A stretch of 64,000 bases of DNA from Lacipirellula parvula (GCF_009177095.1 NZ_AP021861.1:5500501-5564500); one strand, 5' to 3'; shown: positions 51,363 through 60,710, counted from the stretch's first letter. Translations and numbers: made by a program. The notes: generated by a model from the letters alone, not told the origin.

Positions 51363-52424
51363 TTACTTGCGGGCGTGTTGGATGTAGAGGTCGATGGCGC
51401 CGGCGGCGATGTGCTGCGCGAGCGTGGTGAGCAGCACCACCAGGATCACGCGCGGTTGATCTTGCAGGAACGAGCCGGCCAGCACGAGCGCGAGGCCGGT
51501 GTGCTTCATGCTGAGGCTGAACGCTAGAGCGATCCAAGTCGAGCGCGTCAGGCCGAACACGCGGACTTGCAGCGCGGCGAGCGTGATGCCGACGATGCTT
51601 ACCGCGGCGGCCATGATCGCGGCGATGAGAATCACGACGAACCGCTCGCCGGTCCAAATCTGGGCAATCGCCAGCGACGCATTGGCGTAGTTCAGCACGA
51701 GGATCGTCACCAGCGTGATCAGCCGAAACCACGGCTTCGCGCGGGCGATGCGGCGATGCCCGGCAATCCACGCCGCCGCAGCGCCGGCGAGCGACGGCAA
51801 GATCACCCACAGAATGAACTTCCAGCCGGAGAACTGCGTCACGAGCGTTTCGATCCGCTCGACGTCGCTCCGCGAGAGGGCCCAGCCCATCAAGTTCAGC
51901 ACGTTCGGCGTCGCGATCGGGCTGAGCAGGATCGACAGTACGATCAGGCTAAGGCTGAGGGCGACGTTGCCGCCGGCGTTCTGCGTCCAGCCAGCCGAGG
52001 AGTTCGCCACCGGCATCGCGGCAACGAGGGCGAAGCCGACCATCATCCCCGCCGTCGCGTCGTGCATGTCGAGCCACGGCAGCAGCGGGCTGAACGCGAG
52101 CACCACCAGCGCCGGCCCCAGCCACGCCGTCAGCAACCCGACGACGACCACCCAGGGGCGTTCGAGCAGGTCGCGAATCTGCGACCACTGGATGACCGCG
52201 GCCGCGCAAAAGAGCAGCACGGCCAGCAGCAGCATCGAGACCCGCTCTTGATGCCCGCCCGGGAAGGTGACGGTGAATTCCCGGATCGCCGCCCCGGGAC
52301 TCGGCAGCAGCCCCGACAGGGCGTAGGTCGCTAGCAACGCGGCCAGGAAGTAGCGGTGGAGCCAGTGGGCCCAGACCGCGATTCCGGCAGGGGAAGCGTT
52401 GTGGCTGCTATCAGTCGACGCCAT
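51363..52424 (-). CDS. Bile acid:sodium symporter-like transporter (BASS family)
   Basis: A 353-residue membrane protein with nine or ten predicted helices. It begins HWLHRYFLAALLATYALSGL; the middle has GFALVAAMPVANSSAGWTQN and GNVALSLSLIVLSILLSPIA, which resemble the crossover region of BASS/SBF transporters (asymmetric GNxALS-type motif). The second half repeats with SMKHTGLALVLAGSFLQDQP, matching the inverted repeat of this fold. The substrate is unknown; bacterial BASS proteins move pantoate, organic anions or bile acids with Na+. Start is ATG at 52424. Divergent from the MFS gene at 52840, with a family B element between. Confidence 0.87.
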   Translation of the reverse strand: MASTDSSHNASPAGIAVWAHWLHRYFLAALLATYALSGLLPSPGAAIREFTVTFPGGHQERVSMLLLAVLLFCAAAVIQWSQIRDLLERPWVVVVGLLTAWLGPALVVLAFSPLLPWLDMHDATAGMMVGFALVAAMPVANSSAGWTQNAGGNVALSLSLIVLSILLSPIATPNVLNLMGWALSRSDVERIETLVTQFSGWKFILWVILPSLAGAAAAWIAGHRRIARAKPWFRLITLVTILVLNYANASLAIAQIWTGERFVVILIAAIMAAAVSIVGITLAALQVRVFGLTRSTWIALAFSLSMKHTGLALVLAGSFLQDQPRVILVVLLTTLAQHIAAGAIDLYIQHARK

Positions 52425-52506
52425 CGCTGCTCGAACGGGGCAAAAGGGAATCGCGGGTAGCTCCAGGATAGCAGATCGACGAGGCCATTTCAGCGGCGTT
52501 TTAGCC

Positions 52507-52677
52507 GTAGCCGCCGGTCAACGACCGGCCGGAGCGGATACCGAATGGGGCATGCTGAATGGGGAATGGGGGCTGCCGCCGCAGCGCGTGTCAGCAAACT
52601 TAGTTTCCCCCCATTCCACATTCCTCATTCGACATTTCTTTTATCACTGCTCCGGCGGCTCGTTGAGCCGCGGCTAC
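52507..52677. repeat. Composite element family B (copy 8), in a divergent promoter region
   Basis: GTAGCCGCCGGTCAACGACC and GGCGGCTCGTTGAGCCGCGG enclose GAATGGGGCATGCTGAATGG and facing CATTCCACATTCCTCATTCG. The 415-base gap between the divergent BASS and MFS genes holds this and nothing else recognisable. Confidence 0.85.
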
Positions 52678-52839
52678 TTGCGGGTCGCCGCCCCGCGAAT
52701 CTTTCCGATTCTTCACGAACTTGGGGCGATTTCTCTGTGTCCCTGAGGCGTCGAGTTTTCTACACTCCCGCCCCGCATTTGGAACTTCGACCCCGCCGAG
52801 CAATCCTGCCGCGTACCCGCCAACCCCCGCCTAACGAAG

Positions 52840-54288
52840 ATGTCTCGCGTCGCTGCATCGTCCGCTGCTCGGGCGATGGAATTTGAGTACCCTCCCCTCG
52901 CGACGCCCGCTCGCGGTCTCGACCGCCACCCTGAAACCCACCCTGGCAGCGCGCGAGCAAACGAGTCGACGGCTCGCGACAAGCTCTTCTACGGCTGGGT
53001 GATGGTCCCGCTGGCGACGCTGGTGATGATCAGCAGCGCACCGGGCCAAACGTACGGCTTCATGCGGTTCAACTCGTCGATCCGCGAATCGCTGTCGCTG
53101 TCGCAAACCGATCTTTCGGCCGCCTACTTGCTCGCCACGTTGTGCGCGGCCGTGCCGTTGTCGTTTCTTGGCGCCCTCTCCGATCGCTACGGACTCAAGC
53201 GTTCGCTACTGGCAGCGATCACGGCGATGGCCGCGGCCTGCTTCTACGCATCGACGGTCAGCAGCGGCACGACGCTGTTCATCGCCTGCCTGGGCTTGCG
53301 GATGGTCGGCGCTGGACTGTTGAGCCTGCTCGCCACGAACACGCTGGCCGCGTGGTTCGACAAGAAACTTCCCTCTGCCTGCGGCATGATGCAGTTCGGC
53401 ATGGCAGCGTCGATGGCGCTGGTGCCGGTGAGCATGATGATGCTGATCGACGGCGTCGGTTGGCGCTCGGCCTACGCGCTACTTGGCATCGCGCTGATGG
53501 CCGTGCTGTTGCCGCTCATTCTGTTCGTCTACCGCGAACGCCCCAGCGACATCGGCCAAAGAATGGACGGCGCCCCCATCCCTCTCCCCCGCGGGGAGAG
53601 GCTAGGCGAGGGGCTTTCTGCATCACACGCAGCCGCCACAAATCTCCGCCTCGTCGACGAAGACAACCCGCCGTCGATGAACCTCGGCGAAGCCCTCCGC
53701 ACGCGGATGTTCTGGCTGCTGCTGATTTCGACCGGCGTCTGGTCGCTGATCGGCACCGGCCTGCTGTTCCACCTCGAATCGCTGCTGAAGGTCCACCGCC
53801 TCAGCTTCACGCAAACCGCGTGGGCGACGCCGCTGATGGCGATCTCGATGGCGATTATGCAACTCGGCAGCAGCCGACTGATCGATGCCTTTCCGATTCG
53901 CTATCTCATCAGCGGCGCCCTCTGCTGCACGGCGCTCACCTGCACGATCCTCGCCACCGCCGGCGGCTCGATCGCCCTGGCCGCGTACGCCGTCTTCGGC
54001 GTAGGGCAGGGACTGATGACGGTCGTTTCGAGCGCGTCGTGGGCTCAATACTTTGGGCCTGCTCACCTCGGCCGAATCCGCGGCACGTCGATGACCGTCG
54101 GCATCAGCTGCAGCGCGCTTGGCCCGCTGGTGATGGGCGCCTCGGTCGACCTGCTCGGCGGGTTCAATCCGTCGCTCTGGTTCTTCACGACCGTGGCGGT
54201 GACCGTCGCCGTCGGTAGCCGGTTGTTGGGAGCGACCGACGCGGCGCCGGCGTTTCAAGCCGATGTGGCGGCGATTGATGCGGCGTAG
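52840..54288 (+). CDS. Major facilitator superfamily transporter
   Basis: A 482-residue membrane transporter with 12 predicted helices in two halves. After a 45-residue polar N-terminus, KLFYGWVMVPLATLVMISSA is TM1. The loop between TM2 and TM3 has the MFS signature GALSDRYGLKRSLLA. The central loop between the halves (about 236-280) includes IPLPRGERLGEGLSASHA, translated from a family G palindrome at 53577-53617. The second half has AYAVFGVGQGLMTVVSSASW. Most similar in layout to oxalate/formate or monocarboxylate-type MFS, but substrate is not assigned. The ATG at 52840 is the first reasonable start; an alternative is 52876. Confidence 0.87.
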   Translation: MSRVAASSAARAMEFEYPPLATPARGLDRHPETHPGSARANESTARDKLFYGWVMVPLATLVMISSAPGQTYGFMRFNSSIRESLSLSQTDLSAAYLLATLCAAVPLSFLGALSDRYGLKRSLLAAITAMAAACFYASTVSSGTTLFIACLGLRMVGAGLLSLLATNTLAAWFDKKLPSACGMMQFGMAASMALVPVSMMMLIDGVGWRSAYALLGIALMAVLLPLILFVYRERPSDIGQRMDGAPIPLPRGERLGEGLSASHAAATNLRLVDEDNPPSMNLGEALRTRMFWLLLISTGVWSLIGTGLLFHLESLLKVHRLSFTQTAWATPLMAISMAIMQLGSSRLIDAFPIRYLISGALCCTALTCTILATAGGSIALAAYAVFGVGQGLMTVVSSASWAQYFGPAHLGRIRGTSMTVGISCSALGPLVMGASVDLLGGFNPSLWFFTTVAVTVAVGSRLLGATDAAPAFQADVAAIDAA

Positions 54289-54300
54289 ACCGTCGACCTG

Positions 54301-55176
54301 CTAGACGCCCAGCTGCGATTTGAGGTCGTCGAGTTCGCGACGGAGTTCATCGGCGCGGGCGTCGGCCTGATCGCGGTAGTCGGCGAAGTCGCGTTTGAGC
54401 GTGGCGAGTTCGTCGGCGAGTTGCTTCAGCACGCCGTTGTCTACAGAAGGGGCGGGGCGAGGTTCGCTTGTCGCTGGTGCGGGAGCACTTGCTGGCGACG
54501 ACTGGGTCGCGTTCGGCGGCGTGGGGACCGGCCCCCCGGCGGAGCCGGGGGCTAGAGGGGGAGCGGCGTACGCGCTGTGCGCGGGTGCGGCCGACTCGTT
54601 GATCGGCCCTTCGTAGTTCGTATCGCCGGCGCCATGCTCAGCGCGCACCTTCGCCAACTCTTGCGGCTGATAAAGATTGTGCGTCACTACGCCGCCGCGG
54701 CCGGGCGAGGTGAGGAAGATGAGCAAGCCTTTGGCCCGCAACGATTCAACGATCGGCCCCAGCTCCGAGATTCCTTTGATCGGCTCCATGCGAGCCGCCC
54801 TGCCCCGCAGCTCGCCGAGCGTTTGGGCGCCGCGCAGCAGCAACTCGGCCATCACGGCCATTTCAAACTTGTCGACTCCGAGCCAGTCGTAGAGCAGGTG
54901 GCGATACTTTTCGACGCGGCCGTCCCCCTGGATCAACGCAACGGCGCCCGACTTCCGCAGCGAGTCGAGGGCATCGGTCACCTGATCTTCATCAAGCGTC
55001 ATCTGCGGGAAGCGGTTGTTCTTTTGGTTGCAACCGTTTACGAGCGCGTTCGTCGACAGCGGGTAGTTGTCGGGCGTGGTCTTCGCCTTTTCGACCAAGA
55101 CGCCGGCGACGCGACGCTCGATCCGTTCAAGTTGGCGCCACTTCGGGCCGGCGGGGGCTGCGGACTGTTCGCTCAT
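54301..55176 (-). CDS. yceH: YceH family (DUF480) winged-helix protein
   Basis: A 291-residue soluble protein. Start ATG at 55176 (MSEQSAAPAGPKWRQLER) is preceded by AGGA at good spacing; an ATG at 55185 is the alternative. The core has two winged helices: RIERRVAGVLVEKAKTTPDN, ALVNGCNQKNNRFPQMTLDE, and later MAVMAELLLRGAQTLGELRG, the DUF480/YceH signatures. The tail is a Pro/Ala-rich linker (about 190-240, with a palindrome-derived segment LAPGSAGGPVPT) and a C-terminal coiled coil (LKRDFADYRDQADARADEL). E. coli YceH itself lacks this long tail. Function is unknown; the fold suggests nucleic-acid binding. It is convergent with the MFS gene (12 bases). Confidence 0.87.
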   Translation of the reverse strand: MSEQSAAPAGPKWRQLERIERRVAGVLVEKAKTTPDNYPLSTNALVNGCNQKNNRFPQMTLDEDQVTDALDSLRKSGAVALIQGDGRVEKYRHLLYDWLGVDKFEMAVMAELLLRGAQTLGELRGRAARMEPIKGISELGPIVESLRAKGLLIFLTSPGRGGVVTHNLYQPQELAKVRAEHGAGDTNYEGPINESAAPAHSAYAAPPLAPGSAGGPVPTPPNATQSSPASAPAPATSEPRPAPSVDNGVLKQLADELATLKRDFADYRDQADARADELRRELDDLKSQLGV

Positions 55177-55399
55177 CGGTGCCATCCTGCGGAGATTCAG
55201 CGGTAACGCAAACCCACAGTTTAACGTGGATGTTGCCGGTCGTAACCCGCAGAATCGGCCGACCCCGCAGAGAGCGACTGTTGCAGGCGCCGCCGGAAAA
55301 TCGTCGCGGCGACCGCGACGGCTGTGAGGCTTCGCCGCGGACTAGAGTTATGAAGTACGTCTCGCAGGAGCGGGCGGCGAACAACCGCGAGGGCTGACA

Positions 55400-55723
55400 A
55401 TGGATGCAAAACGAAACACCAAGTGGCTGCTCGTGGCGGCGTCGCTGCTGTGGGGCGTGCTCGCCGTCACGTCGGCGCTGCCGGCGATGTTCGTGCCGAT
55501 GATGTTCGACTCGGCCGAGGCGTTCACCAACGTGCCGTGGGTGCTGATGGCGGTGTGCATCGGCAGCTTTCCGCTCGTCTGCATCGGGACGGTGATCGCC
55601 TCGTGGTGGGCTTTCGCCCGCGACAAGATTCGTACGGCGCGAACGCTCACGCTGCTGCCGGTCTTCAATCTCGTCGTCGGCGGCGCTGCGACGGTTTGGA
55701 CCGAGCTTGCGCGCGATTTCTGA
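55400..55723 (+). CDS. Small membrane protein, unknown
   Basis: A 107-residue protein with three hydrophobic helices: about 10-33 (LLVAASLLWGVLAVTSALPA), 45-68 (VPWVLMAVCIGSFPLVCIGT) and 82-100. The start ATG at 55400 is preceded by GAGGG nine bases upstream. No family recognised. Convergent with the pseudopilin gene and divergent from yceH. Composition and start signals support it as a real gene. Confidence 0.68.
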   Translation: MDAKRNTKWLLVAASLLWGVLAVTSALPAMFVPMMFDSAEAFTNVPWVLMAVCIGSFPLVCIGTVIASWWAFARDKIRTARTLTLLPVFNLVVGGAATVWTELARDF

Positions 55724-55780
55724 TGCGGCGACAGTTCGCAGGCATCGTCTCGCGCTTACAGTCTCGATCGAGGGAATACG

Positions 55781-56272
55781 CTACGGCCCTCCTCGCCCCG
55801 CGTACCCGTTGTCGACGTGCCCGTCTAAGAACAACGCCTGATAAGACGTGATCTCGCCGGCAGGGCCGTGAAACGGCTGGATGTCGTAGGCCGTCACGAT
55901 CTCAGATGATGGCTTTTGCTGAGTCTCCAAAAGTTGCATTCTTGTTTGCCCGCCGACAGCGTAGCCGTAACTCATTAAATAACCGGCAACGGGCTCACGA
56001 TCCACGTCGCTCGGGCAGCGGAAGATCGCGTCGTTCCCTTCGCGCTCTTCTTCGACGATAGCCAGCCCTTTGGGAAAGACGCCTTCTCCCCGCTGGCGAT
56101 CGACGTAGTGAAAGAGCGCGATGCCAATTTGGTGGAGATTGTTCTGGCACTGCGCCCGCCGCGCCGCCTCACGCGACGCTTGCACCGCGGGAAGCAGCAG
56201 CGAAATCAACAGCGTCATGACCGCGATGACGACGAGCAGTTCAAGCAACGTAAATGCGGAACGTTGTTGCAT
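55781..56272 (-). CDS. Type II secretion pseudopilin-like protein (DUF1559-type N-terminus)
   Basis: A 163-residue protein beginning [20 protein letters not shown], the prepilin-type signal with cleavage before Phe7 and a Glu at position 5 of the mature chain; helices follow ([20 protein letters not shown]). The C-terminus [13 protein letters not shown] matches the H-x9-DG-type end of planctomycete DUF1559 proteins, here in a short form. Start ATG at 56272; the frame to 56353 adds no signal. At 163 residues it is shorter than the usual 300-residue DUF1559 proteins. These are believed to be pseudopilins or extracellular filament proteins, but no secretion genes are in the window. Confidence 0.82.
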   Translation of the reverse strand: MQQRSAFTLLELLVVIAVMTLLISLLLPAVQASREAARRAQCQNNLHQIGIALFHYVDRQRGEGVFPKGLAIVEEEREGNDAIFRCPSDVDREPVAGYLMSYGYAVGGQTRMQLLETQQKPSSEIVTAYDIQPFHGPAGEITSYQALFLDGHVDNGYAGRGGP

Positions 56273-56467
56273 AAGGCAGTCTGAATAAGCGCCGGAGAGG
56301 GGAAACAGATACAGGATCGCTTCGATCTTACTTTCGAGGGCGATTGGCCTCAATTCGCCTCCAATTTTACTGGGATTTGAGCGCGCGAACTGTGTTACAG
56401 AGGCGTTACACGAACGGGCGGTTAATTCGCGTACGATCGAATAGCGGGGGCTGACGGTGTTTGAGTT

Positions 56468-56499
56468 TCGCTCCGGCGGGTCGTTGACCCGCGGCTACT
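56468..56499. repeat. Family B half-element immediately upstream of a gene
   Basis: CGCTCCGGCGGGTCGTTGAC and the rest of the hairpin end at 56499, 23 bases before the start codon at 56523. Only the right half is present; transcripts starting upstream must pass the hairpin. Confidence 0.8.
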
Positions 56500-56522
56500 G
56501 ATTTGCGTAGGAGATCGAACAA

Positions 56523-57857
56523 ATGATTCGCCTGGCTTGTCTGTTGGCGTTGCTTGGTTCCGCGGCCGTCGTTTGTGCCTGCGGCGGATATGGCGACGCG
56601 TGTCCCGCGGCGGGGACGCCGGAGTTTGCTCAGCATGTCGCGGCACTGCGTTTGGCTGGGCCGGCGGGGTTGGAAATCGCCTTACGGCGCCTCGCCGCCG
56701 CCAAAGGGGACGAAGAGCGTGCCGCGACCCAACGACTCGTCGACGAGGTCGCCGGGCAACGCGACGCCGAGGTCGCGCGGCTCTTCTGGTACACCGACCT
56801 GGAACAAGCCAAGCTAGCCGCCGCTGAGAGCGGGCGGCGGATCCTGAGCCTGCGGATGCTTGGCAAGCTGACCGATGAATACAGCTGCGCGAACAGCCGC
56901 TTCTTTCGGACGGCACTATACGCCAACGCCGAGATCAGCGGCTATTTGCGAGATCACTTCATCCTCCATTGGGAAAGCGTGCGGCCCGTGCCGCGCGTGA
57001 CGGTCGATTTTGGCGATGGCCGCACGCTCGAGCGGACGCTTACCGGAAACAGTGCGCACTACGTGCTCGACGCCGCGGGAACGCCGCTTGACGTGCTGCC
57101 TGGTTTGTACGGTCCGCAGGCCTTTCATGAATGGCTTGAGCGTTCGCACGACTTGGCGTCACGTTACGCCGAACTCAGCAGCGAGACGGGTCGCGAGCGC
57201 GTCTTGCAGGAATATCACACTCACCGCGAGCTTGTCATTGCTGAGCGACTTCGCGCGGATCTCGCAGCCGTCGCGCCGGAACTACTCAACCCTCCAACCC
57301 GTAGCTTGCAACCGCAGGCAACGTCCACGGAGTTGCCACGACGCCATCCGACCGCGATGCAAGCGGCGCGCGTGGCTGTGTCGAAGAGCCTTGTTGAAGT
57401 GAAGCTCGTGGCGCCGTTCGCTCCCGCCGGCGAAACGCTTGCGGAACAGGACGACCAGTTCTGGCAAGCGATTTCCGCACGACATGCCGATGAGGCGAAA
57501 CTCGATAAGCGGAGCGTCGCCCTGATGCGCGGCAAGGTTCCGCGAGAGATTGCCGAGGCCGCGATGCGCGCTACTTTCAGCAAACGTGCCGTCGAGAATC
57601 CGCTCCTGAAAATTGTAGGCGATTTCGAGCATTCGCTCGCGGTCGACGGCGTCCGCAACGAGTACACGCTCCACCGCGAGATTCACGACTGGTTCGTCAA
57701 CGGCACGGCGCCGCGAGAAGTCGGTCCGCTGAACGAACGCGTCTACGCGGAGTTGTTCCTGACGCCGTCGAGCGATCCATGGCTCGGACTGACGGCCGGC
57801 GATGCGTACGCCGCTCTCGACGGCGGTGGGCTGACCGAACCGCCAGCGGCGAAGTAA
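56523..57857 (+). CDS. Exported protein of unknown function, thioredoxin-fold character
   Basis: A 444-residue exported protein; residues 1-20 are a signal or lipoprotein peptide (MIRLACLLALLGSAAVVCAC, with Cys residues near the end). The start has AGGAG nine bases upstream. About residues 75-215 look thioredoxin-like: AKLAAAESGRRILSLRMLGK, then a possible single-Cys site SCANSRFFRTALYANAEISG, and YVLDAAGTPLDVLPGLYGPQ, which resembles the cis-Pro region. The C-terminal half is helical without motifs. The canonical CxxC is absent. No confident family name. It is followed by a family B element and a two-component system. Confidence 0.65.
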   Translation: MIRLACLLALLGSAAVVCACGGYGDACPAAGTPEFAQHVAALRLAGPAGLEIALRRLAAAKGDEERAATQRLVDEVAGQRDAEVARLFWYTDLEQAKLAAAESGRRILSLRMLGKLTDEYSCANSRFFRTALYANAEISGYLRDHFILHWESVRPVPRVTVDFGDGRTLERTLTGNSAHYVLDAAGTPLDVLPGLYGPQAFHEWLERSHDLASRYAELSSETGRERVLQEYHTHRELVIAERLRADLAAVAPELLNPPTRSLQPQATSTELPRRHPTAMQAARVAVSKSLVEVKLVAPFAPAGETLAEQDDQFWQAISARHADEAKLDKRSVALMRGKVPREIAEAAMRATFSKRAVENPLLKIVGDFEHSLAVDGVRNEYTLHREIHDWFVNGTAPREVGPLNERVYAELFLTPSSDPWLGLTAGDAYAALDGGGLTEPPAAK

Positions 57858-57862
57858 ACTAA

Positions 57863-58039
57863 GTAGCCGCGGCTCAACGAGCCGCCGGAGTAGGACTAAG
57901 AAATGCTGAAGGATGAATGCGGAATGCTGAATGGTCTGGTACGCAGCCTCACTCCGCATTTTTCTCTCTTCCGCATTCAGCCTTCGTCCTTCAACCTTTG
58001 TTTTTCCCCCGCTCCGGCGGCTTGTTGAGCCGCGGCTAC
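57863..58039. repeat. Composite element family B (copy 10), upstream of the response regulator
   Basis: GTAGCCGCGGCTCAACGAGC at the left, CCGGCGGCTTGTTGAGCCGC at the right. The inner units are GAATGCTGAATGG type and facing CCGCATTC. The right end is two bases before the response-regulator ATG, so the element supplies the whole 5' untranslated region and ribosome-binding site. Confidence 0.85.
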
Positions 58040-58041
58040 TT

Positions 58042-58743
58042 ATGCCACAGCAAACAATTCTCACTGTTGAAGACGACGCGGCGATTCGTCGCGGCGTCGT
58101 CGATGCGCTGACCTACGCCGGGTACACGGCGCTCGAGGCGGGACACGGCGAAGAAGGCTGCCAGATGGCGCTGCGGCGGGAGTTCGACCTGCTGCTGCTC
58201 GACATGGTGCTGCCAGGCAAAACCGGGCTCGAGATTTTGCGCGAAGTGCGAAATGTGAAGCCGACGCTGCCGGTGATCATCCTCAGTGCGCGGGGCGAGG
58301 AGAACGATCGCGTTAGCGGCTTGCGGCTCGGCGCCGACGATTACGTGGTGAAGCCCTTCAGCGTCAACGAGTTGCTGGCGCGGGTCGACGCCGTGCTGCG
58401 GCGTTCGCCGAGTCGGCCTAGCGACGTGGAAGAGGTGATGTTCGTCGGCGGGCGGGTCGATTTCGCACGCTGTGAGGTACAGTTTAGCGACGGCGAACGC
58501 GTCGAACTGTCGGAGCGCGAACAGCAACTGCTGCGGTACCTGGCGAGGCATGCGGGCCGAACGGTGCCGCGGCAAGAATTGCTTGAAAATGTTTGGCAGA
58601 TCGACGCCCGCGGCGTCTCGACGCGCACCGTCGACATGCACGTCGCGCGCTTGCGAGAGAAACTGCGCGACGATTCGGAGAATCCGGCGCTGCTGATGAC
58701 GGTGCGCGGTCGTGGGTACATGCTGGCTCAGAGTCTTTCATGA
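58042..58743 (+). CDS. OmpR-family response regulator
   Basis: A 233-residue DNA-binding response regulator. Start ATG at 58042 (MPQQTILTVEDDAAIRRGVV) immediately follows a family B repeat; the longer frame to 57931 reads through it. The receiver has Asp54 (LLLLDMVLPGKTG) as phosphoacceptor, acidic pocket EDD at the start, Ser/Thr switch (IILSARG) and Lys104 (DYVVKPFS). The C-terminal winged helix has SEREQQLLRYLARHAGRTVP and ends VRGRGYMLAQ, typical of OmpR/PhoB type. Its stop overlaps the ATG of the kinase gene (ATGA), so they are translationally coupled. Confidence 0.95.
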   Translation: MPQQTILTVEDDAAIRRGVVDALTYAGYTALEAGHGEEGCQMALRREFDLLLLDMVLPGKTGLEILREVRNVKPTLPVIILSARGEENDRVSGLRLGADDYVVKPFSVNELLARVDAVLRRSPSRPSDVEEVMFVGGRVDFARCEVQFSDGERVELSEREQQLLRYLARHAGRTVPRQELLENVWQIDARGVSTRTVDMHVARLREKLRDDSENPALLMTVRGRGYMLAQSLS

Positions 58744-60683
58744 AACGTCCTTGGCACGTCTGGCTGGCCTTTGCATTGTGCGGCGCCGTCGCGACGGCGG
58801 CGTTCGCGTGGCTGACGCTCCATGCGTTGCGGGTTGATCGCGAGCGTTCGGTCGCGCGGGCCGAAGCTCTGCTTGAACAGAACGTCAGCCAGGCTCTCTG
58901 GCAGATGGACACGAAGCTGGCGCCACTGATTGCGGAGGAAGTGACGCGTCCGCATGAGTTCTACGAGTCGTTCGTCAATTTGCCGGCGGCGAACAAGGAC
59001 GACTGGAATTTAAACTCCGTCGCTTCGCCAATCTTGGCGAAGACGCCTGACAACGTGCTGCTTAACTTCAATGCGTACGCCGACGGTCGCTGGGCGTCGC
59101 CACAAGCTCCTCCTCCTGAACAAACGGATCTCGCCGCGAGCAACGGCCTGCCGAGCACGGCCACGGAAGCGAATCGTCGCAAGCTCGAGACGCTCGCCGG
59201 CGCCGTCAACGTCGGGCAACTCTTGCAGATGCTGCCCGATGATCCAATTCCGACGCCCAATTCAGCAACCGTTGGCACGCCGCAGTCTGCGAGCGGCGAG
59301 CAAGTGGCCGCCAATGGCCCTCCGGTCGGCAATTATTACAGCGCGAATGCACCGGCCGTCGGCGAGGGCGACCGCCAGATACAACCCGCTGAGCAGCCGC
59401 AGACGGTGATCAGGGACGAAGAATCGAACCTGTTCGACGAACCTGATGCGTCCCTCCAGCAGCAAGTCGCCCAACAGTCGCGCGGCGCCGCCGATTATCG
59501 CGGCCGTGAAAGCCGGTATCAGCAAGCCGCCGTGCAAGAGCTCTCGAAGCAGCAGTTCGGCAACTACATCATGCGCAACGCTCCGAGCCAGCGCGACGCG
59601 AACGGAGCGCGCGCCGTCGAGTACGTTAGCCGCCCGGTGTGGGTAGGCGACGAATTGTTGCTGGCGCGCCGCGTTGATCGCGACGGCCAAACGTTCGTGC
59701 AAGGGAGCTGGCTCGATTGGCCGCGGCTGAAGCGCGAGTTGCTAGCCGAGACCGCGTCGCTCGTTCCCCACGCCGACTTGGTTCCCGTGCGCGGCGACGA
59801 TCCGATCGACGCGACGCGGATGCTCGCCGGGTTGCCGGTGAAATTGGTTGTCGGCGATTCCGCGACGGCACTCGCCAACGCTCCGGGCGACGGACCGCTG
59901 CAGTGGGCGCTGGGCGTCGGCTGGATCGCGCTCGCATGCGCTCTCGCGGCGGTCGGCCTGCTGCTGTGGGGGGTGATCGCCTTGAGCGAACGTCGCGCCG
60001 CGTTCGTCTCCTCGGTAACGCATGAGCTGCGCACGCCGCTCACCACGTTTCGGATGTACGCGGAAATGCTCGCCCGCGACATGGTGCCAACGCCCGAGCG
60101 GCGCCGTGAGTATTTGGAAACGCTTCGGACCGAAGCTGAGCGGTTAACGCACCTCGTCGAAAATGTGCTGTCGTACGCACGGCTCGAACGAGGCCGCAAG
60201 CCGCAGCGGAGCGAGCGGACGACGCCCGTAGCACTCGTCGATCGCTTCGAACCCCGACTCGCCGAGCGGGCAGCGCAGGCGGGGATGACGTTGCAATGCG
60301 ACGTCGACGAAGCCTCGGCCGACGCTCCGCTGCTCACCGACGTCGGCGTCATCGAGCAAATCTTATTCAACCTCGTCGACAACGCGGCGAAGTATGCGGG
60401 CCGCGCCGCTGATCGCCGGATCGTCATCGCAACAGGTCGCGACGGTCGTTGGACGACCTTCAGCGTGCGCGACTTTGGACCGGGGTTCGCGTCGACGAAG
60501 CAAGCGATGCAGGCGGCGCCGTTCAGCAAAAGCGCCGAAGCGGCGGCCGAGACGGCCCCAGGCGTCGGCCTCGGCCTTGCACTCTGCCGTCGATTGGCCA
60601 CTGAGTTGGGAGGGCGGCTCGATGCATTGGCCGCCGACAACGGACCGGGGGCCTTAGTCACGCTGCGATTGCCGGCAGAGTGA
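58740..60683 (+). CDS. Sensor histidine kinase, partner of the OmpR-family regulator
   Basis: A 647-residue membrane kinase. Start ATG at 58740 overlaps the regulator stop. TM1 is at about 6-27 (WLAFALCGAVATAAFAWLTL). A long periplasmic sensor (about 30-395) contains a Gln-rich low-complexity section. TM2 is at about 397-420 (WALGVGWIALACALAAVGLL). The H-box SSVTHELRTPLTTFRMYAEM has His at about 428. The ATPase has N-box NLVDNAAKYA (about 548), VRDFGPGF and GVGLGLALCRR. No HAMP domain is obvious. With the regulator it forms a two-component system. Its ligand and regulon are unknown. Confidence 0.95.
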   Translation: MKRPWHVWLAFALCGAVATAAFAWLTLHALRVDRERSVARAEALLEQNVSQALWQMDTKLAPLIAEEVTRPHEFYESFVNLPAANKDDWNLNSVASPILAKTPDNVLLNFNAYADGRWASPQAPPPEQTDLAASNGLPSTATEANRRKLETLAGAVNVGQLLQMLPDDPIPTPNSATVGTPQSASGEQVAANGPPVGNYYSANAPAVGEGDRQIQPAEQPQTVIRDEESNLFDEPDASLQQQVAQQSRGAADYRGRESRYQQAAVQELSKQQFGNYIMRNAPSQRDANGARAVEYVSRPVWVGDELLLARRVDRDGQTFVQGSWLDWPRLKRELLAETASLVPHADLVPVRGDDPIDATRMLAGLPVKLVVGDSATALANAPGDGPLQWALGVGWIALACALAAVGLLLWGVIALSERRAAFVSSVTHELRTPLTTFRMYAEMLARDMVPTPERRREYLETLRTEAERLTHLVENVLSYARLERGRKPQRSERTTPVALVDRFEPRLAERAAQAGMTLQCDVDEASADAPLLTDVGVIEQILFNLVDNAAKYAGRAADRRIVIATGRDGRWTTFSVRDFGPGFASTKQAMQAAPFSKSAEAAAETAPGVGLGLALCRRLATELGGRLDALAADNGPGALVTLRLPAE

Positions 60684-60710
60684 GCCGCGGCTACCGATTC
60701 GCGTCAGCGC

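Noticed and set aside
52399-52886. ORFs of 113-115 residues in the BASS-MFS gap
   Set aside because: They translate the family B element ([19 protein letters not shown]). The same peptides recur in false ORFs at every copy.
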